From: Ilumatobacter fluminis
Lineage (GTDB): Bacteria; Actinomycetota; Acidimicrobiia; Acidimicrobiales; Ilumatobacteraceae
Reading direction: 5' to 3'
Assembly: GCF_004364865.1 (NCBI RefSeq)
Contig: NZ_SOAU01000001.1
Span: 4,310,001-4,374,000, forward strand
Length of the DNA: 64,000 bases
A program made the translations under genes and the position numbers. The notes below the pieces were generated by a model, which worked only from the letters and a program-made list of their open reading frames with translations, was not told where the DNA came from and ran no database searches. This document shows, piece by piece, positions 23,915 to 32,735 of the stretch (its first letter is position 1; each line of letters begins with the position of its first letter).

Positions 23915-25410
23915 TGGCCGAGCTGCGCTGGGGAGCCGCCACCCACGAGGGACAGCTGCGCTCCCAGAACGAAGATCACCACTACGTCGGTGAGAACCTG
24001 TTCGTCGTCGCCGACGGCATGGGCGGCCATCTGGCGGGCGAGGTCGCCAGCGAGATGGCGGTCGACCGCCTCCGTGACAACCTGCCCGGCGACGCCGACA
24101 ACACGCTCGATCAGTTGGTCGCCGCGATCGACGAGGCGAACGACGAGATCTACGACGGGTCGATGCACAACCCCGATCAGGCGGGCATGGGCACGACCGT
24201 CACGGCCGTGGCGGTCGTCGCCGATCCGCACGACGGGGAGGCGTTCGGCATCGCGAACGTCGGCGACTCGCGCGGCTACGTCATGCGACACGCCCGCCTG
24301 CGCCAGCTGACGATCGACCACAGCTTCGTGCAGGAACTCGTCGCCGAGGGCGCGATCTCGCGCGAGGAGGCCCGCTACCACCCGCGCCGCAACATCGTCA
24401 CCCGGGCGCTCGGCATCGAGCCGGGCGTGCGCGTCGACTCGTGGACGATGCCGATCTTCCAGGGCGACCGAATCCTGTTGTGCTCCGACGGGCTCGTCGA
24501 CGAGATCACCGACGATCACATCACCGAGGTCCTGCTCGAGCATCCCGATCCGAACGAGGCCGCGCAGGCGCTGGTCGATGCCGCCAACGAGGCTGGCGGA
24601 CGCGACAACATCACCGTCGTCATCATCGATGTCGTCGAAGGTGACGACCCGCCCGACCCGACCGAGGAGTTCGACGTCGTCCCGCTGTGGGCCGACGACG
24701 ACGGCGACGACACCGGCGAGGTCCAGATCGTCGCCGACCCGCTCCCCGACGACGAGCACGACGACGCGAACGACGACGACGGTGATGGCGACGAGCACGA
24801 CGACACGACCGGGGTGATCGCCGCCACGGCCGCCGTCGCAGCCGTCACCGCCGACGAGTCGACCGATGCTGCGACCGGCACCGACGTCGATGCTGCCGGC
24901 GACACCGTCGAGGTCGACGAGCCGCAGCTCCCGCCCGCCGACGACGGCGCACCGGCCGTCGTGCCGACCCCGCCACCGGTCGCCACCCCGAAACGCAAGC
25001 GCAGCCGCACCCAGGGCTTCTTCCGATTCCTGCTGATCCTCGGCGTCGCCGCCGTGCTCGTGCTCGGCTTCGTGATCATGGCGGCCTGGGCGCGCAGCGG
25101 GTACTTCGTGGCGTTCGACGAGCAGGACCGAGTCGTCGTCTACCAGGGTCGCGAAGACGGCTTCCTCTGGTTCGAGCCGACCCCCGAGGCGTACGGGCAG
25201 TACACCCGCGACGAACTCGACGACGAGTCGATCGCACTCGTCGAGGACAACGTCCACTTCGAATCTCGCGACAACGCGAAGGCGTTCGTGGCCCAGCGTC
25301 TCAGCCCCCGCTCCGAACTCGACGACTCGAGCGAAGGGGGCGAACCGGCCACGTCATCGGCCGACAGCTCCGGCACTTCGTCCGCCACGTCGAGTCCGGG
25401 CGACGGCTAG
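23911..25410 (+). CDS. pstP: PP2C-family Ser/Thr phosphatase (PstP-like) with long acidic linker
   Basis: A 499-residue phosphatase that removes phosphate from PknB-type kinases and their targets. The PP2C catalytic domain (about 1-240) has RSQNEDHHY, VVADGMGGHLAGEVAS, GTTVTAVAVV, VGDSRGYVMRHARL, LCSDGLVDEI and GGRDNITVVII, including the metal-binding aspartates. Then comes an unusually long, acidic linker (about 245-350, rich in Asp/Glu and Ala/Val), a basic stretch (KRKRSRT), one membrane helix (FFRFLLILGVAAVLVLGFVIMAAW) and an extracytoplasmic domain of about 125 residues. It overlaps fhaB and is followed by rodA after 9 bases. Confidence 0.93.
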   Translation: MMAELRWGAATHEGQLRSQNEDHHYVGENLFVVADGMGGHLAGEVASEMAVDRLRDNLPGDADNTLDQLVAAIDEANDEIYDGSMHNPDQAGMGTTVTAVAVVADPHDGEAFGIANVGDSRGYVMRHARLRQLTIDHSFVQELVAEGAISREEARYHPRRNIVTRALGIEPGVRVDSWTMPIFQGDRILLCSDGLVDEITDDHITEVLLEHPDPNEAAQALVDAANEAGGRDNITVVIIDVVEGDDPPDPTEEFDVVPLWADDDGDDTGEVQIVADPLPDDEHDDANDDDGDGDEHDDTTGVIAATAAVAAVTADESTDAATGTDVDAAGDTVEVDEPQLPPADDGAPAVVPTPPPVATPKRKRSRTQGFFRFLLILGVAAVLVLGFVIMAAWARSGYFVAFDEQDRVVVYQGREDGFLWFEPTPEAYGQYTRDELDDESIALVEDNVHFESRDNAKAFVAQRLSPRSELDDSSEGGEPATSSADSSGTSSATSSPGDG

Positions 25411-25419
25411 CGAGGCGAC

Positions 25420-26790
25420 ATGAGCGTTCGCACGGTCGTCCAGTACCGCCGGCAGACCGAGCTCACCCTGATCGTGATGGCTGCGGCCATCGTCGGCGTC
25501 GCCTACACCCTGGCGTCGCTCGGCGCGAACTCGGTGATCCCGGCCCGGATGGGGCCCTTCCTCGGGCTCGTCCTGATCCTCATCGCCGTCGCCCACATCG
25601 CCGTCCGCAAGCTGGCCCGTGGCGCCGACGGCACCCTGCTGCCGCTCGCGTTCCTCCTCCACGGTCTCGGGTTCGTCATGATCACCCGACTCGACGAAGA
25701 CCTGGCCGGCTTCCAGGCGTTGTGGTCGCTCATCGCCGTCGGCGCGTTCTGCGCCACCCTCCTGTTCGTCCAGCGGGCGATCGACCTCGCCCGCTACAAG
25801 TGGACCCTGTTCTTCATCGGCGCCGGCATGTTGCTGCTCCCGATGCTGCCCGGGCTGGGATACGCGGCGGGCGGCGCCCGCATCTGGGTCAGCGTCGGGC
25901 CGATCAACTTCCAGCCGGGCGAGTTCGCCAAGCTCGCGTTGGCGATCTTCTTCGCCGCCTACCTCGCCGACCGGCGGGAGCTGATCGCCGCCTCCACGTG
26001 GAAGGTCGGCCCACTCCGGCTCCCCGAACCGCAGCACATCCTGCCGCTCGTCGTGGCGTGGGGCTTCGCCGTGCTGGTGATGGTCGGCCAGCGCGATCTT
26101 GGCTCGTCACTGCTGTTCTTCACCCTGTTCGTGGTGATGCTGTGGGTCGCGACCGAACGCAACATCTACCTGATCCTCGGCATCGTGCTGTTCAGCGGTG
26201 CTGCGTACGTGGCGTGGCGGCTGTTCGACCATGTGCAGACCCGTGTCTCGATCTGGCTCGACCCGTGGGAGGACGAGTACGGCAGCGGCTTCCAGATCGT
26301 GCAGGCCCTCTACGGCATCGGCGACGGCGGCATCACCGGCACCGGCCTCGGCCGCGGCTCACCCGACAAGGTGCCGCTCGCCCAGAACGACTTCATCTTC
26401 GCGGCGATCACCGAGGAGATGGGGCTCATCGGTGCCACCTCGATCCTGATGGCGTACCTGCTCTTGATCGGTGCGGGGTTTCGGATCGCGATCCGCACCG
26501 ACCGCACGTTCGAGAAGCTGCTGGCGACCGGCCTCACCACGATCGTCGGCATCCAGGCGTTCATCATCATCGGTGGCGTCATCAAGCTGGTGCCGCTCAC
26601 CGGCATCACCCTGCCGTTCGTGTCGTACGGCGGTTCGTCGTTGCTCGCCAACTACATCCTGCTGGCGCTGCTGATCCGGTTGTCCGACGCCGGAGCGATC
26701 CGCCGCGGCGAACGCACCGACGACCCGACGCCCCGCGAACGGTGGGCCGCGTGGAAACTGCGCCGAGCAGAGCGGAAACTGGCGTCATGA
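25420..26790 (+). CDS. rodA: SEDS peptidoglycan glycosyltransferase (RodA/FtsW)
   Basis: A 456-residue polytopic membrane protein of the SEDS family, which polymerises lipid II into glycan strands with a partner class B PBP. About 12 helices are predicted. Family landmarks are visible: GGARIWVSVGPINFQPGEFAKLALAIF, QRDLGSSLLFF, LDPWEDEYGSGFQIVQALYGIGDGGITGTGLGRGSP, NDFIFAAITEEMGLIG and LPFVSYGGSSLLANY. A GAGGCGAC ribosome-binding site precedes the ATG. Position between pstP and pbpA matches the Mycobacterium order, which favours RodA over FtsW. Confidence 0.95.
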   Translation: MSVRTVVQYRRQTELTLIVMAAAIVGVAYTLASLGANSVIPARMGPFLGLVLILIAVAHIAVRKLARGADGTLLPLAFLLHGLGFVMITRLDEDLAGFQALWSLIAVGAFCATLLFVQRAIDLARYKWTLFFIGAGMLLLPMLPGLGYAAGGARIWVSVGPINFQPGEFAKLALAIFFAAYLADRRELIAASTWKVGPLRLPEPQHILPLVVAWGFAVLVMVGQRDLGSSLLFFTLFVVMLWVATERNIYLILGIVLFSGAAYVAWRLFDHVQTRVSIWLDPWEDEYGSGFQIVQALYGIGDGGITGTGLGRGSPDKVPLAQNDFIFAAITEEMGLIGATSILMAYLLLIGAGFRIAIRTDRTFEKLLATGLTTIVGIQAFIIIGGVIKLVPLTGITLPFVSYGGSSLLANYILLALLIRLSDAGAIRRGERTDDPTPRERWAAWKLRRAERKLAS

Positions 26791-26839
26791 CCGCGGCCCT
26801 CCTCCCGCCGCCCGGCACCCCCGTGCGCCGGCCCCGTCC

Positions 26840-27028
26840 CCACCCGGCGGACGCCAAGGCGATTAAATCCACCACGAGTCCACCGGTGGACCCCAAGGCG
26901 ATTAAATCCACCAGGAGTCCGGCAAGGCCCTGTCCCCACCCGGCGGACGCCAAGGCGATTAAATCCACCTCGAGTCCACCGGTGGACCCCAAGGCGATTA
27001 AATCCACCAGGAGTCCGGCGGAGTCGCA
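26840..27028. repeat. Composite 96-bp tandem duplication with four CCAAGGCGATTAAATCCACC copies
   Basis: A 20-bp core, CCAAGGCGATTAAATCCACC, occurs at 26854, 26893, 26950 and 26989. The spacing 39-57-39 shows two copies of a 96-bp composite unit. Each unit also holds GTCCACCGGTGGAC, a perfect 14-bp palindrome, between its two cores. The GATTAAATC segment is conspicuously AT-rich for this genome. The block fills most of the 274-base gap between rodA and pbpA, an otherwise tight operon. Confidence 0.85.
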
Positions 27029-27064
27029 GCCGAACGCCACCACGCGTCCGGGGGTGGTGGGGCG

Positions 27065-28591
27065 ATGAACCGGAAGATCCGACAGCTGGCCGTCGTCTTG
27101 ATGGGGTTGTACGTGGCGTTGTTCGCCGCGCTCAACTACTGGGCCGTCGACCGCACCGACGAACTGGCGTCCGAGCCGGGCAACACCCGCGCCGTCATCA
27201 AGGAGTTCGACACGCCACGCGGGCAGATCGTCACCGCCGACGGCGTGGTCGTGGCCCGCTCCACGCCGATCGACGACCCCGAGAGCGACGTCGCCTACCA
27301 GCGCGAATACCCGACCGGCGATCTGTTCGCCCAGATCGTCGGCTACTACACGTTCGGTCTCGGCTCGACCCAACTCGAACGTTCGAAGTCCGACGTGCTC
27401 ACCGGCGACACGTTCACCCAGCAGGTGCGCGCTCTCGGCGACCTCCTGTCGACCGAGAACGACCAGTCCGGCGAGATCCGCCTCACGCTCCGCGAAGACA
27501 TGCAGCAGGTCGCCAAATTCCTGCTCGGTCAGCGGCAGGGGTCGATCGTGTTGATGGACGTCGAGACCGGCGCACTGATCTCGATGTGGTCGTGGCCGAG
27601 CTTCGACCCGAACCGGGTGGCCGACCCCGACTACGACGCGGCGTTCGAGTACGTCACCGAGCTGCAGGAGGACGAACGCGACCCGCTCCTGGCGAACGCC
27701 TACATGCAGCGGTACATGCCGGGCTCGACGTTCAAGATCCTCACCACCGGCGCCGGCCTCGACTCGGGCACGATCACGCCCGAGACGACGTGGCCGTACG
27801 AGACCGAGTGGGTACCGCCCCAGACGGACGACCCGATCATGAACTACGGCGGCACGAGCTGCGGCGGCGACCTGGCCGAAGTCTTCCGTCGGTCGTGCAA
27901 CATCCCGTTCGCCAAGATCGCGGTCGACATGGGCCCCGACCAGTACCCCGAGTACATCGACCGGTGGGGTGTCGAAGAGGACGTACCGATCGACCTGCCC
28001 CGCCCGGCGGCCAGCACCCTCGGCAACACCGACGACCTCGACGAGCGGCTGCCGATCCTCGCCATCAGCGGGTTCGGTCAGGCCGAGGTGCAGATGGTGC
28101 CGTTGCACATGGCGATGGCGGCCGGCGCCGTGGCGAACGACGGCGAGATGATGAGCCCGTTCGTCGTCGACGCCGAACTCGATCACGACGGCCGGGTGAT
28201 CAGCCGCACCCAGCCCGACGTGTGGAAGCGGCCGATCAGCCGCCAGTCGGCCGAGATCATCCAGGACCTGATGGTGCAGGTCGCCGAGTCGGGCACGGCC
28301 AGCTGCTGCATCGCCCTCGAGGGCGGGATCCCGGTCGCCGCCAAGACCGGCACGGCCCAGCTCAACGGCCCGGGCGAGCCCGAACGGTCGCACGCCTGGA
28401 TCACCGCCTATGCGCCGGCCGACGATCCCAAGTACGTGGTCGCCGTCATCATCCAGGGCACGAACGCCGAGATCTCGGCCAGCACCGGCGGCCGCCTCGC
28501 CGGGCCCGTCGCCAAGGCGATGCTCGACGAGATGTTCCGCATCGACCCGCCGACCCCGGCCGGGGCACCTGCGACGGAGCCACAACCGTGA
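27065..28591 (+). CDS. pbpA: Class B penicillin-binding protein (PbpA-like transpeptidase)
   Basis: A 508-residue peptidoglycan D,D-transpeptidase with an N-terminal membrane anchor (QLAVVLMGLYVALFAALNYW) and a large extracytoplasmic part. Penicillin-binding motifs are intact: STFK with catalytic Ser221, SCN at 277-279 and KTG at 427-429. A short dimerisation/pedestal region precedes the transpeptidase domain, as in mycobacterial PbpA. It partners RodA, encoded just upstream. Confidence 0.95.
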   Translation: MNRKIRQLAVVLMGLYVALFAALNYWAVDRTDELASEPGNTRAVIKEFDTPRGQIVTADGVVVARSTPIDDPESDVAYQREYPTGDLFAQIVGYYTFGLGSTQLERSKSDVLTGDTFTQQVRALGDLLSTENDQSGEIRLTLREDMQQVAKFLLGQRQGSIVLMDVETGALISMWSWPSFDPNRVADPDYDAAFEYVTELQEDERDPLLANAYMQRYMPGSTFKILTTGAGLDSGTITPETTWPYETEWVPPQTDDPIMNYGGTSCGGDLAEVFRRSCNIPFAKIAVDMGPDQYPEYIDRWGVEEDVPIDLPRPAASTLGNTDDLDERLPILAISGFGQAEVQMVPLHMAMAAGAVANDGEMMSPFVVDAELDHDGRVISRTQPDVWKRPISRQSAEIIQDLMVQVAESGTASCCIALEGGIPVAAKTGTAQLNGPGEPERSHAWITAYAPADDPKYVVAVIIQGTNAEISASTGGRLAGPVAKAMLDEMFRIDPPTPAGAPATEPQP

Positions 28592-28593
28592 TC

Positions 28594-28752
28594 ATGGACC
28601 GGCCGATCGGCGCCGATGAACCAGCTGAGAAGCGGTCCGTCGGGTACGGTCCGCGGCACCCCCATGACGGTGAGTCGGCGAAACCCGTCGGTATCCTCGT
28701 GGATCGGCCCGTTCCGCCCCTGTGGCGCCGCGGGCATGAGGCAATCAGATGA
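28594..28752 (+). CDS. Possible small ORF between pbpA and pknB
   Basis: A 52-codon frame starts 2 bases after the pbpA stop and ends in an ATGA overlap with pknB. It encodes a Pro/Arg/Gly-rich hydrophilic peptide (begins MDRPIGADEPAEKRSVGYG, ends PVPPLWRRGHEAIR) with no recognisable domain. The tight junctions at both ends look like operon coupling. However, composition is low in hydrophobic residues and no strong ribosome-binding site is seen, so it may only be a spacer. Confidence 0.35.
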   Translation: MDRPIGADEPAEKRSVGYGPRHPHDGESAKPVGILVDRPVPPLWRRGHEAIR

Positions 28753-30917
28753 GTGAGAGCGGCAAAGCGACGGTCATCAGCGACCGATACGAGATCCACA
28801 AGCGGGTCGGGCGCGGCGGCATGGCCGACGTGTTCCTCGCCAAGGACCTCCTGCTCGACCGCCAGGTCGCCATCAAGATCCTGTTCCCCGAGTTCGCGGT
28901 CGACCCGAACTTCGTGGAACGGTTCCGTCGCGAGGCGCAGGCCGCCGCCAACCTCAGCCACCCCAACATCGTCAACGTGTACGACTGGGGCAAGTACGAG
29001 GGCACCTACTTCATCGCGATGGAGTACGTGCAGGGCCGCAGCCTCGCCGAGATCCTCAAGACGAATCAGCAGCTGACGCCGAAGCAGGCGGCCGAGATCG
29101 CCAGCGAGGTCGCCGCCGCCCTCGGGTTCGCCCACGAGGCCGGGCTCGCCCACCGCGACATCAAGCCGGCCAACATCATGGTCGGCGCCAACGGCCAGGT
29201 GAAGGTCGCCGACTTCGGTATCGCCCGCGCCATGAACGCCGGCACCGAATCGAACCTGACCCAGGCCGGGTCGGTCATGGGTACGGCCAGCTACTTCAGC
29301 CCCGAACAGGCCCAGGGCGCCCAGCCCGACCCGCGCAGCGACCTGTACTCGCTCGGCATCGTGATGTACGAGATGGTGGCCGGTCGGCCGCCGTTCACCG
29401 GCGAGAACCCGGTCGCGATCGCCTACAAGCAGGTGCACGACAAGCCGACGCCGCTCAACCAGCTGGTCGAGGGCATGCCGCGCCCGTTCGAGGCGATCGT
29501 CGCCAAGCTGCTCGCGAAGGATCCCAAGCTGCGCTACCCGAGCGCACACGCGCTGCGCGACGACCTGCGCCGGTTCCGCAACGGCGAGCAGGTGCAGGCA
29601 CTCGTCGCCGCCGCCGCCCGACCGGGCACGCCGGCTGCGGGCATGGCTCGTCCCGGCACCGCTGCCGCCGCCGGGGCTGCCGCTGCAGCTGCTGCGGCTG
29701 CCACCACGGTCGGGACGACGCCGCCGGGAGTCGACCCGGCCACCCGCACGGCCCACGCCCATCCCCAGATCGCCGGCGCCCCGACCAACGCCCTGCCGGC
29801 GCAGCCGAACGCCGACATCACCACCTTGCCGCCCGGCGCGTCGCCCGAGGCCCGCTACTACCAGGACTCCAACAGCCGCACCGGCTGGTACGCCCTCGCT
29901 GCGTTCATCGCGCTAGTGGCCCTCGTCGCCGGTGGCGTGCTCCTGTACCAGGGGCTCACGCAGGAGAGCGACGACGTCTCCGCCGCCCGCACCCTCGACG
30001 ACTACACGGGTCAGCCGCTCGACAGCGTCACCCAGGCACTCACCTCGCTCGGGCTCGAGTACCGCGTGTTCGCCGAGGAGAACCCGACCGTGCCGGAGGA
30101 GTTCGTGCACCGGACGGTGCCCGGTCCCGGCACGATCGTGACCGAAGGTCAGGTCGTCGAGGTGTACTACAACCCGACGGCGGCCCTCGTCACCGTGCCG
30201 AACGTCGCCGGGCGAACGCTCGAGGAGGCAGCCGCGCTCCTCGGCAACGAGGGATTCGAGATCGCGGAGACATCCGAGTTGAGCGACGTCGCCGAAGGGC
30301 TCGTCATCCGCACCGAGCCGCCCGCCGACAGCCGCGTCCCGCAGGACACCGTCATCACCGTCGTCGTGTCGGGTGGCCCCGACCAGGTGGCGATCCCGCC
30401 GATCATCATCGGCGACCCCGAGGCCGAGGCCCGCGCCCTGCTCGAATCCGACCAGTACGGACTGCTCGTCACCGTCACCACGCAGGTCGACGAGGTCATC
30501 CCGGCCGGCACCGTGATCAGCACGAACCCGCCACCGAACACCTTGGTCGACCGCGGTTCGACGGTCGAACTGATCGTCAGTTCGGGCCCAGGTCAGGTGC
30601 GGGTGCCGCCGCTGGTCGGCTTGTCGGAAGGTCAGGCACGCAACCTGCTCGCCGACGAGGGTCTCGGCATCGAACCGCAGTACCGCGAGCTCGAACCGGG
30701 CGATCCGAACGACGGCACGGTGCTCGAGCAGAGCATCCCGCCGAACCAGGAAGTCGACAAGGGCACCGTCGTCGGTGTCGTGATCGGTCAGGCACGCGTC
30801 GCCGAGACGACGACCACGACCTCCACCACGACCACCACGACGACGACCACCACGGTCCCCCCGACGACCACCACGACGGCGCCCGCCACCACCACGTCGT
30901 CGACCGCCGCGCCCTGA
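28749..30917 (+). CDS. pknB: Receptor Ser/Thr protein kinase PknB with four PASTA domains
   Basis: A 722-residue transmembrane kinase. The kinase domain (about 13-275) has the Gly loop GRGGMADVF, catalytic Lys43 in VAIKIL, HRDIKPANI (Asp137), DFG (155-157) and the activation segment with GTASYFSPEQ. A juxtamembrane Ala/Pro-rich linker, one membrane helix (about 380-400) and four extracytoplasmic PASTA repeats follow (PNVAGRTLEEA, PPLVGLSEGQA and others), which sense muropeptides or lipid II in relatives. A Thr-only tail ends the protein. No pknA gene is present between pbpA and pknB, unlike Mycobacterium. Confidence 0.96.
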   Translation: MSESGKATVISDRYEIHKRVGRGGMADVFLAKDLLLDRQVAIKILFPEFAVDPNFVERFRREAQAAANLSHPNIVNVYDWGKYEGTYFIAMEYVQGRSLAEILKTNQQLTPKQAAEIASEVAAALGFAHEAGLAHRDIKPANIMVGANGQVKVADFGIARAMNAGTESNLTQAGSVMGTASYFSPEQAQGAQPDPRSDLYSLGIVMYEMVAGRPPFTGENPVAIAYKQVHDKPTPLNQLVEGMPRPFEAIVAKLLAKDPKLRYPSAHALRDDLRRFRNGEQVQALVAAAARPGTPAAGMARPGTAAAAGAAAAAAAAATTVGTTPPGVDPATRTAHAHPQIAGAPTNALPAQPNADITTLPPGASPEARYYQDSNSRTGWYALAAFIALVALVAGGVLLYQGLTQESDDVSAARTLDDYTGQPLDSVTQALTSLGLEYRVFAEENPTVPEEFVHRTVPGPGTIVTEGQVVEVYYNPTAALVTVPNVAGRTLEEAAALLGNEGFEIAETSELSDVAEGLVIRTEPPADSRVPQDTVITVVVSGGPDQVAIPPIIIGDPEAEARALLESDQYGLLVTVTTQVDEVIPAGTVISTNPPPNTLVDRGSTVELIVSSGPGQVRVPPLVGLSEGQARNLLADEGLGIEPQYRELEPGDPNDGTVLEQSIPPNQEVDKGTVVGVVIGQARVAETTTTTSTTTTTTTTTTVPPTTTTTAPATTTSSTAAP

Positions 30918-31312
30918 TGCCCGACGCGCTGTACCGATTCACGTCGGGCGAGCGGCTGCCGGTCGAGGTCCTCGTCTTCGACGTCGACCCGGCGCATCTC
31001 GACGAGTTCCTCCGCGTCGACCACGAGGTCTGGACGCTCGGCGAGGCGTTGCTGCCGGGATTCGAGCGAATCCCCTTCCTGTCGAAGGAAGTGTGGGTCG
31101 ACGACGCCCACCCCGGGCGGGTGCACCTGGTGTTCGTGTGGGAGTCGATGGCGGCGTGGGAGCGTGTCGGCGACACCGAGATCCAGCGCCGTCTGCAAGC
31201 CGAGTTCGACGAGCGCTTCACCCACCCGGTCACGCTGGTCGCCGCACTCCACGAGGACTCGAACTTCGGCATCCACCGAGTCAGCCGATTCGAACGCCCC
31301 GACCAGCCCTGA
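30917..31312 (+). CDS. Small dimeric alpha/beta-barrel-type protein (TIGR03792-like)
   Basis: A 131-residue soluble protein whose ATG overlaps the pknB stop (TGATG). The pattern VEVLVFDVDPAHLDEFLRVDHEVWTLGEALLPGFERIPFLSKEVWVDDAHPGRVHLVFVWESMAAWERV fits small ferredoxin-like barrel proteins, and I recall a similar arrangement in the TIGR03792 family of unknown function. The coupling to pknB suggests cotranscription with the growth-control operon. Its role is unknown. Confidence 0.75.
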   Translation: MPDALYRFTSGERLPVEVLVFDVDPAHLDEFLRVDHEVWTLGEALLPGFERIPFLSKEVWVDDAHPGRVHLVFVWESMAAWERVGDTEIQRRLQAEFDERFTHPVTLVAALHEDSNFGIHRVSRFERPDQP

Positions 31313-31382
31313 CCGCCCCGGGGCGGTCTCGGTGGTGCCCGCTGCGCTGCCCCCGAGCAGCCGGCCAACCCAGGCCTCCGGC

Positions 31383-32058
31383 GATCTCGGCGCCCCCAGT
31401 TGCGTTCGCCGCAACCAACGCCACCGAGAACCCAACCGCACCCGGTCCCCATCGATCTCGGTGACCTCAGTCCGACATCCCGCACCACAGCCACCGAGGA
31501 CCCAGCGGCACCCAGGCCTCATCGATCTCGGTGATCTCAGGTGCGACCCGCGCAACACACGCCGCCGAGAACCGGCAACACCTACCCTCCACCATCTCGG
31601 CGGCCCCAGTCCGACAACCCGCACCACAGCCACCGAGAACCCAACCGCACCCGGCCCCCATCGATCTCGGCGGCCCCAGTCCGACAACCCGCACCACAGC
31701 CACCGAGAACCCAACCGCACCCGGCCCCCATCGATCTCGGCGGCCCCAGTCCGACAACCCGCACCACAGCCACCGAGAACCCAACCGCACCCGGCCCCCA
31801 TCGATCTCGGCGGCCCCAGTCCGACAACCCGCACCACAGCCACCGAGAACCCAACCGCACCCGGCCCCCATCGATCTCGGTGAACCCAGGTGCGACCCGC
31901 GCAACACACGCCGCCGAGATCCCACAACCCTCCCCAGCGCGATCTCGGCGGACCCGGTCCGACATTCCGCACCACAGCCGCCGAGAACCGGCGACACCCA
32001 GGCCACCACGATCTCGGTGACCTCAGGTGCGGCCCGGTGAACCAACGCCGCCGAAAGC
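31383..32058. repeat. 48/49-bp hairpin repeat array C (10 units)
   Basis: Ten units start at 31383, 31454, 31524, 31593, 31663, 31733, 31803, 31873, 31941 and 32010, a 68-71 bp period throughout. Three consecutive periods (31663-31872) are identical 70-mers. Two interior subtypes alternate: a 48-bp type with CCAGTCCGACA and CGCACCACAG, and a 49-bp type with AGGTGCGACCCGCGCAACACACG. The array fills the gap between the convergent gene 30917-31312 and trpG; no gene is supported there. Confidence 0.93.
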
Positions 32059-32072
32059 GGGGCCTGGCGAGG

Positions 32073-32651
32073 TCAGTTGGCGCGGGCGAGGAAGGTACGG
32101 AGGAGGTCGTGGCCGCAGCCGGTGAGGATGCTCTCGGGGTGGAACTGCACACCCTCGACGTCGTGCTCACGGTGGCGGACACCCATCACGATCCCGTCGA
32201 CCGAGCGGGCGGTCACCTCGAGCTCGTCGGGCACGGTGTCGGGGTCGAGCACGAGGGAGTGGTACCGCGTCGCGGTGAGCGGCGTCGGCAGACCGGCGAA
32301 CACCCCGGCCCCCTCGTGCTCGATCGGCGACGTCTTGCCGTGCATCAGCTCGGGCGCTCGCACGACGTCGGCGCCGTAGACGTGGCCGATCGCCTGATGG
32401 CCGAGGCACACCCCGAGCACCGGCGTGCCGGCGTCGGCGAAGGCTCCGATCGCGTCGCAGATGATGCCGGACGTCTCGGGCCGACCCGGCCCGGGTGAGA
32501 TCAAGACGGCGTCGGGTTCGATGGCCAGTGCTTCGTCGACCGTGATCTGATCGTTGCGATGCACGATCGGGTCGGCCCCGAGCTCACCCAGGTACTGGAC
32601 GAGGTTGTAGACGAACGAGTCGTACGAGTCGATGACGAGCACCCGGGTCAC
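32073..32651 (-). CDS. trpG: Glutamine amidotransferase subunit of anthranilate/aminodeoxychorismate synthase
   Basis: A 192-residue class I glutamine amidotransferase from a GTG at 32651. It hydrolyses glutamine and hands ammonia to the TrpE/PabB partner, which is not encoded nearby. Motifs: VLVIDSYDSFVYNLVQYLG, SPGPGRPE, the nucleophile Cys82 in GVCLGHQAIG, and His171/Glu173 in VQFHPES. Placement beside pknB and crgA is the same as mycobacterial Rv0013. It could serve folate (pabA) or tryptophan synthesis. The open frame upstream to 32831 runs into the repeats and is not used. Confidence 0.93.
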   Translation of the reverse strand: MTRVLVIDSYDSFVYNLVQYLGELGADPIVHRNDQITVDEALAIEPDAVLISPGPGRPETSGIICDAIGAFADAGTPVLGVCLGHQAIGHVYGADVVRAPELMHGKTSPIEHEGAGVFAGLPTPLTATRYHSLVLDPDTVPDELEVTARSVDGIVMGVRHREHDVEGVQFHPESILTGCGHDLLRTFLARAN

Positions 32652-32735
32652 GACGGCGACGCTACCCGCGAGCCCCACCCCCTCCCCCAACGGTTCCACG
32701 GCGCCCGACTGCGACCCGAACCCGGACGCCATCCA

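Noticed and set aside
31467-32045. Repetitive proteins encoded by frames through array C on both strands
   Set aside because: The period is 70 bases, not a multiple of three, so frames shift each unit; the apparent repeats are a consequence of DNA repetition.
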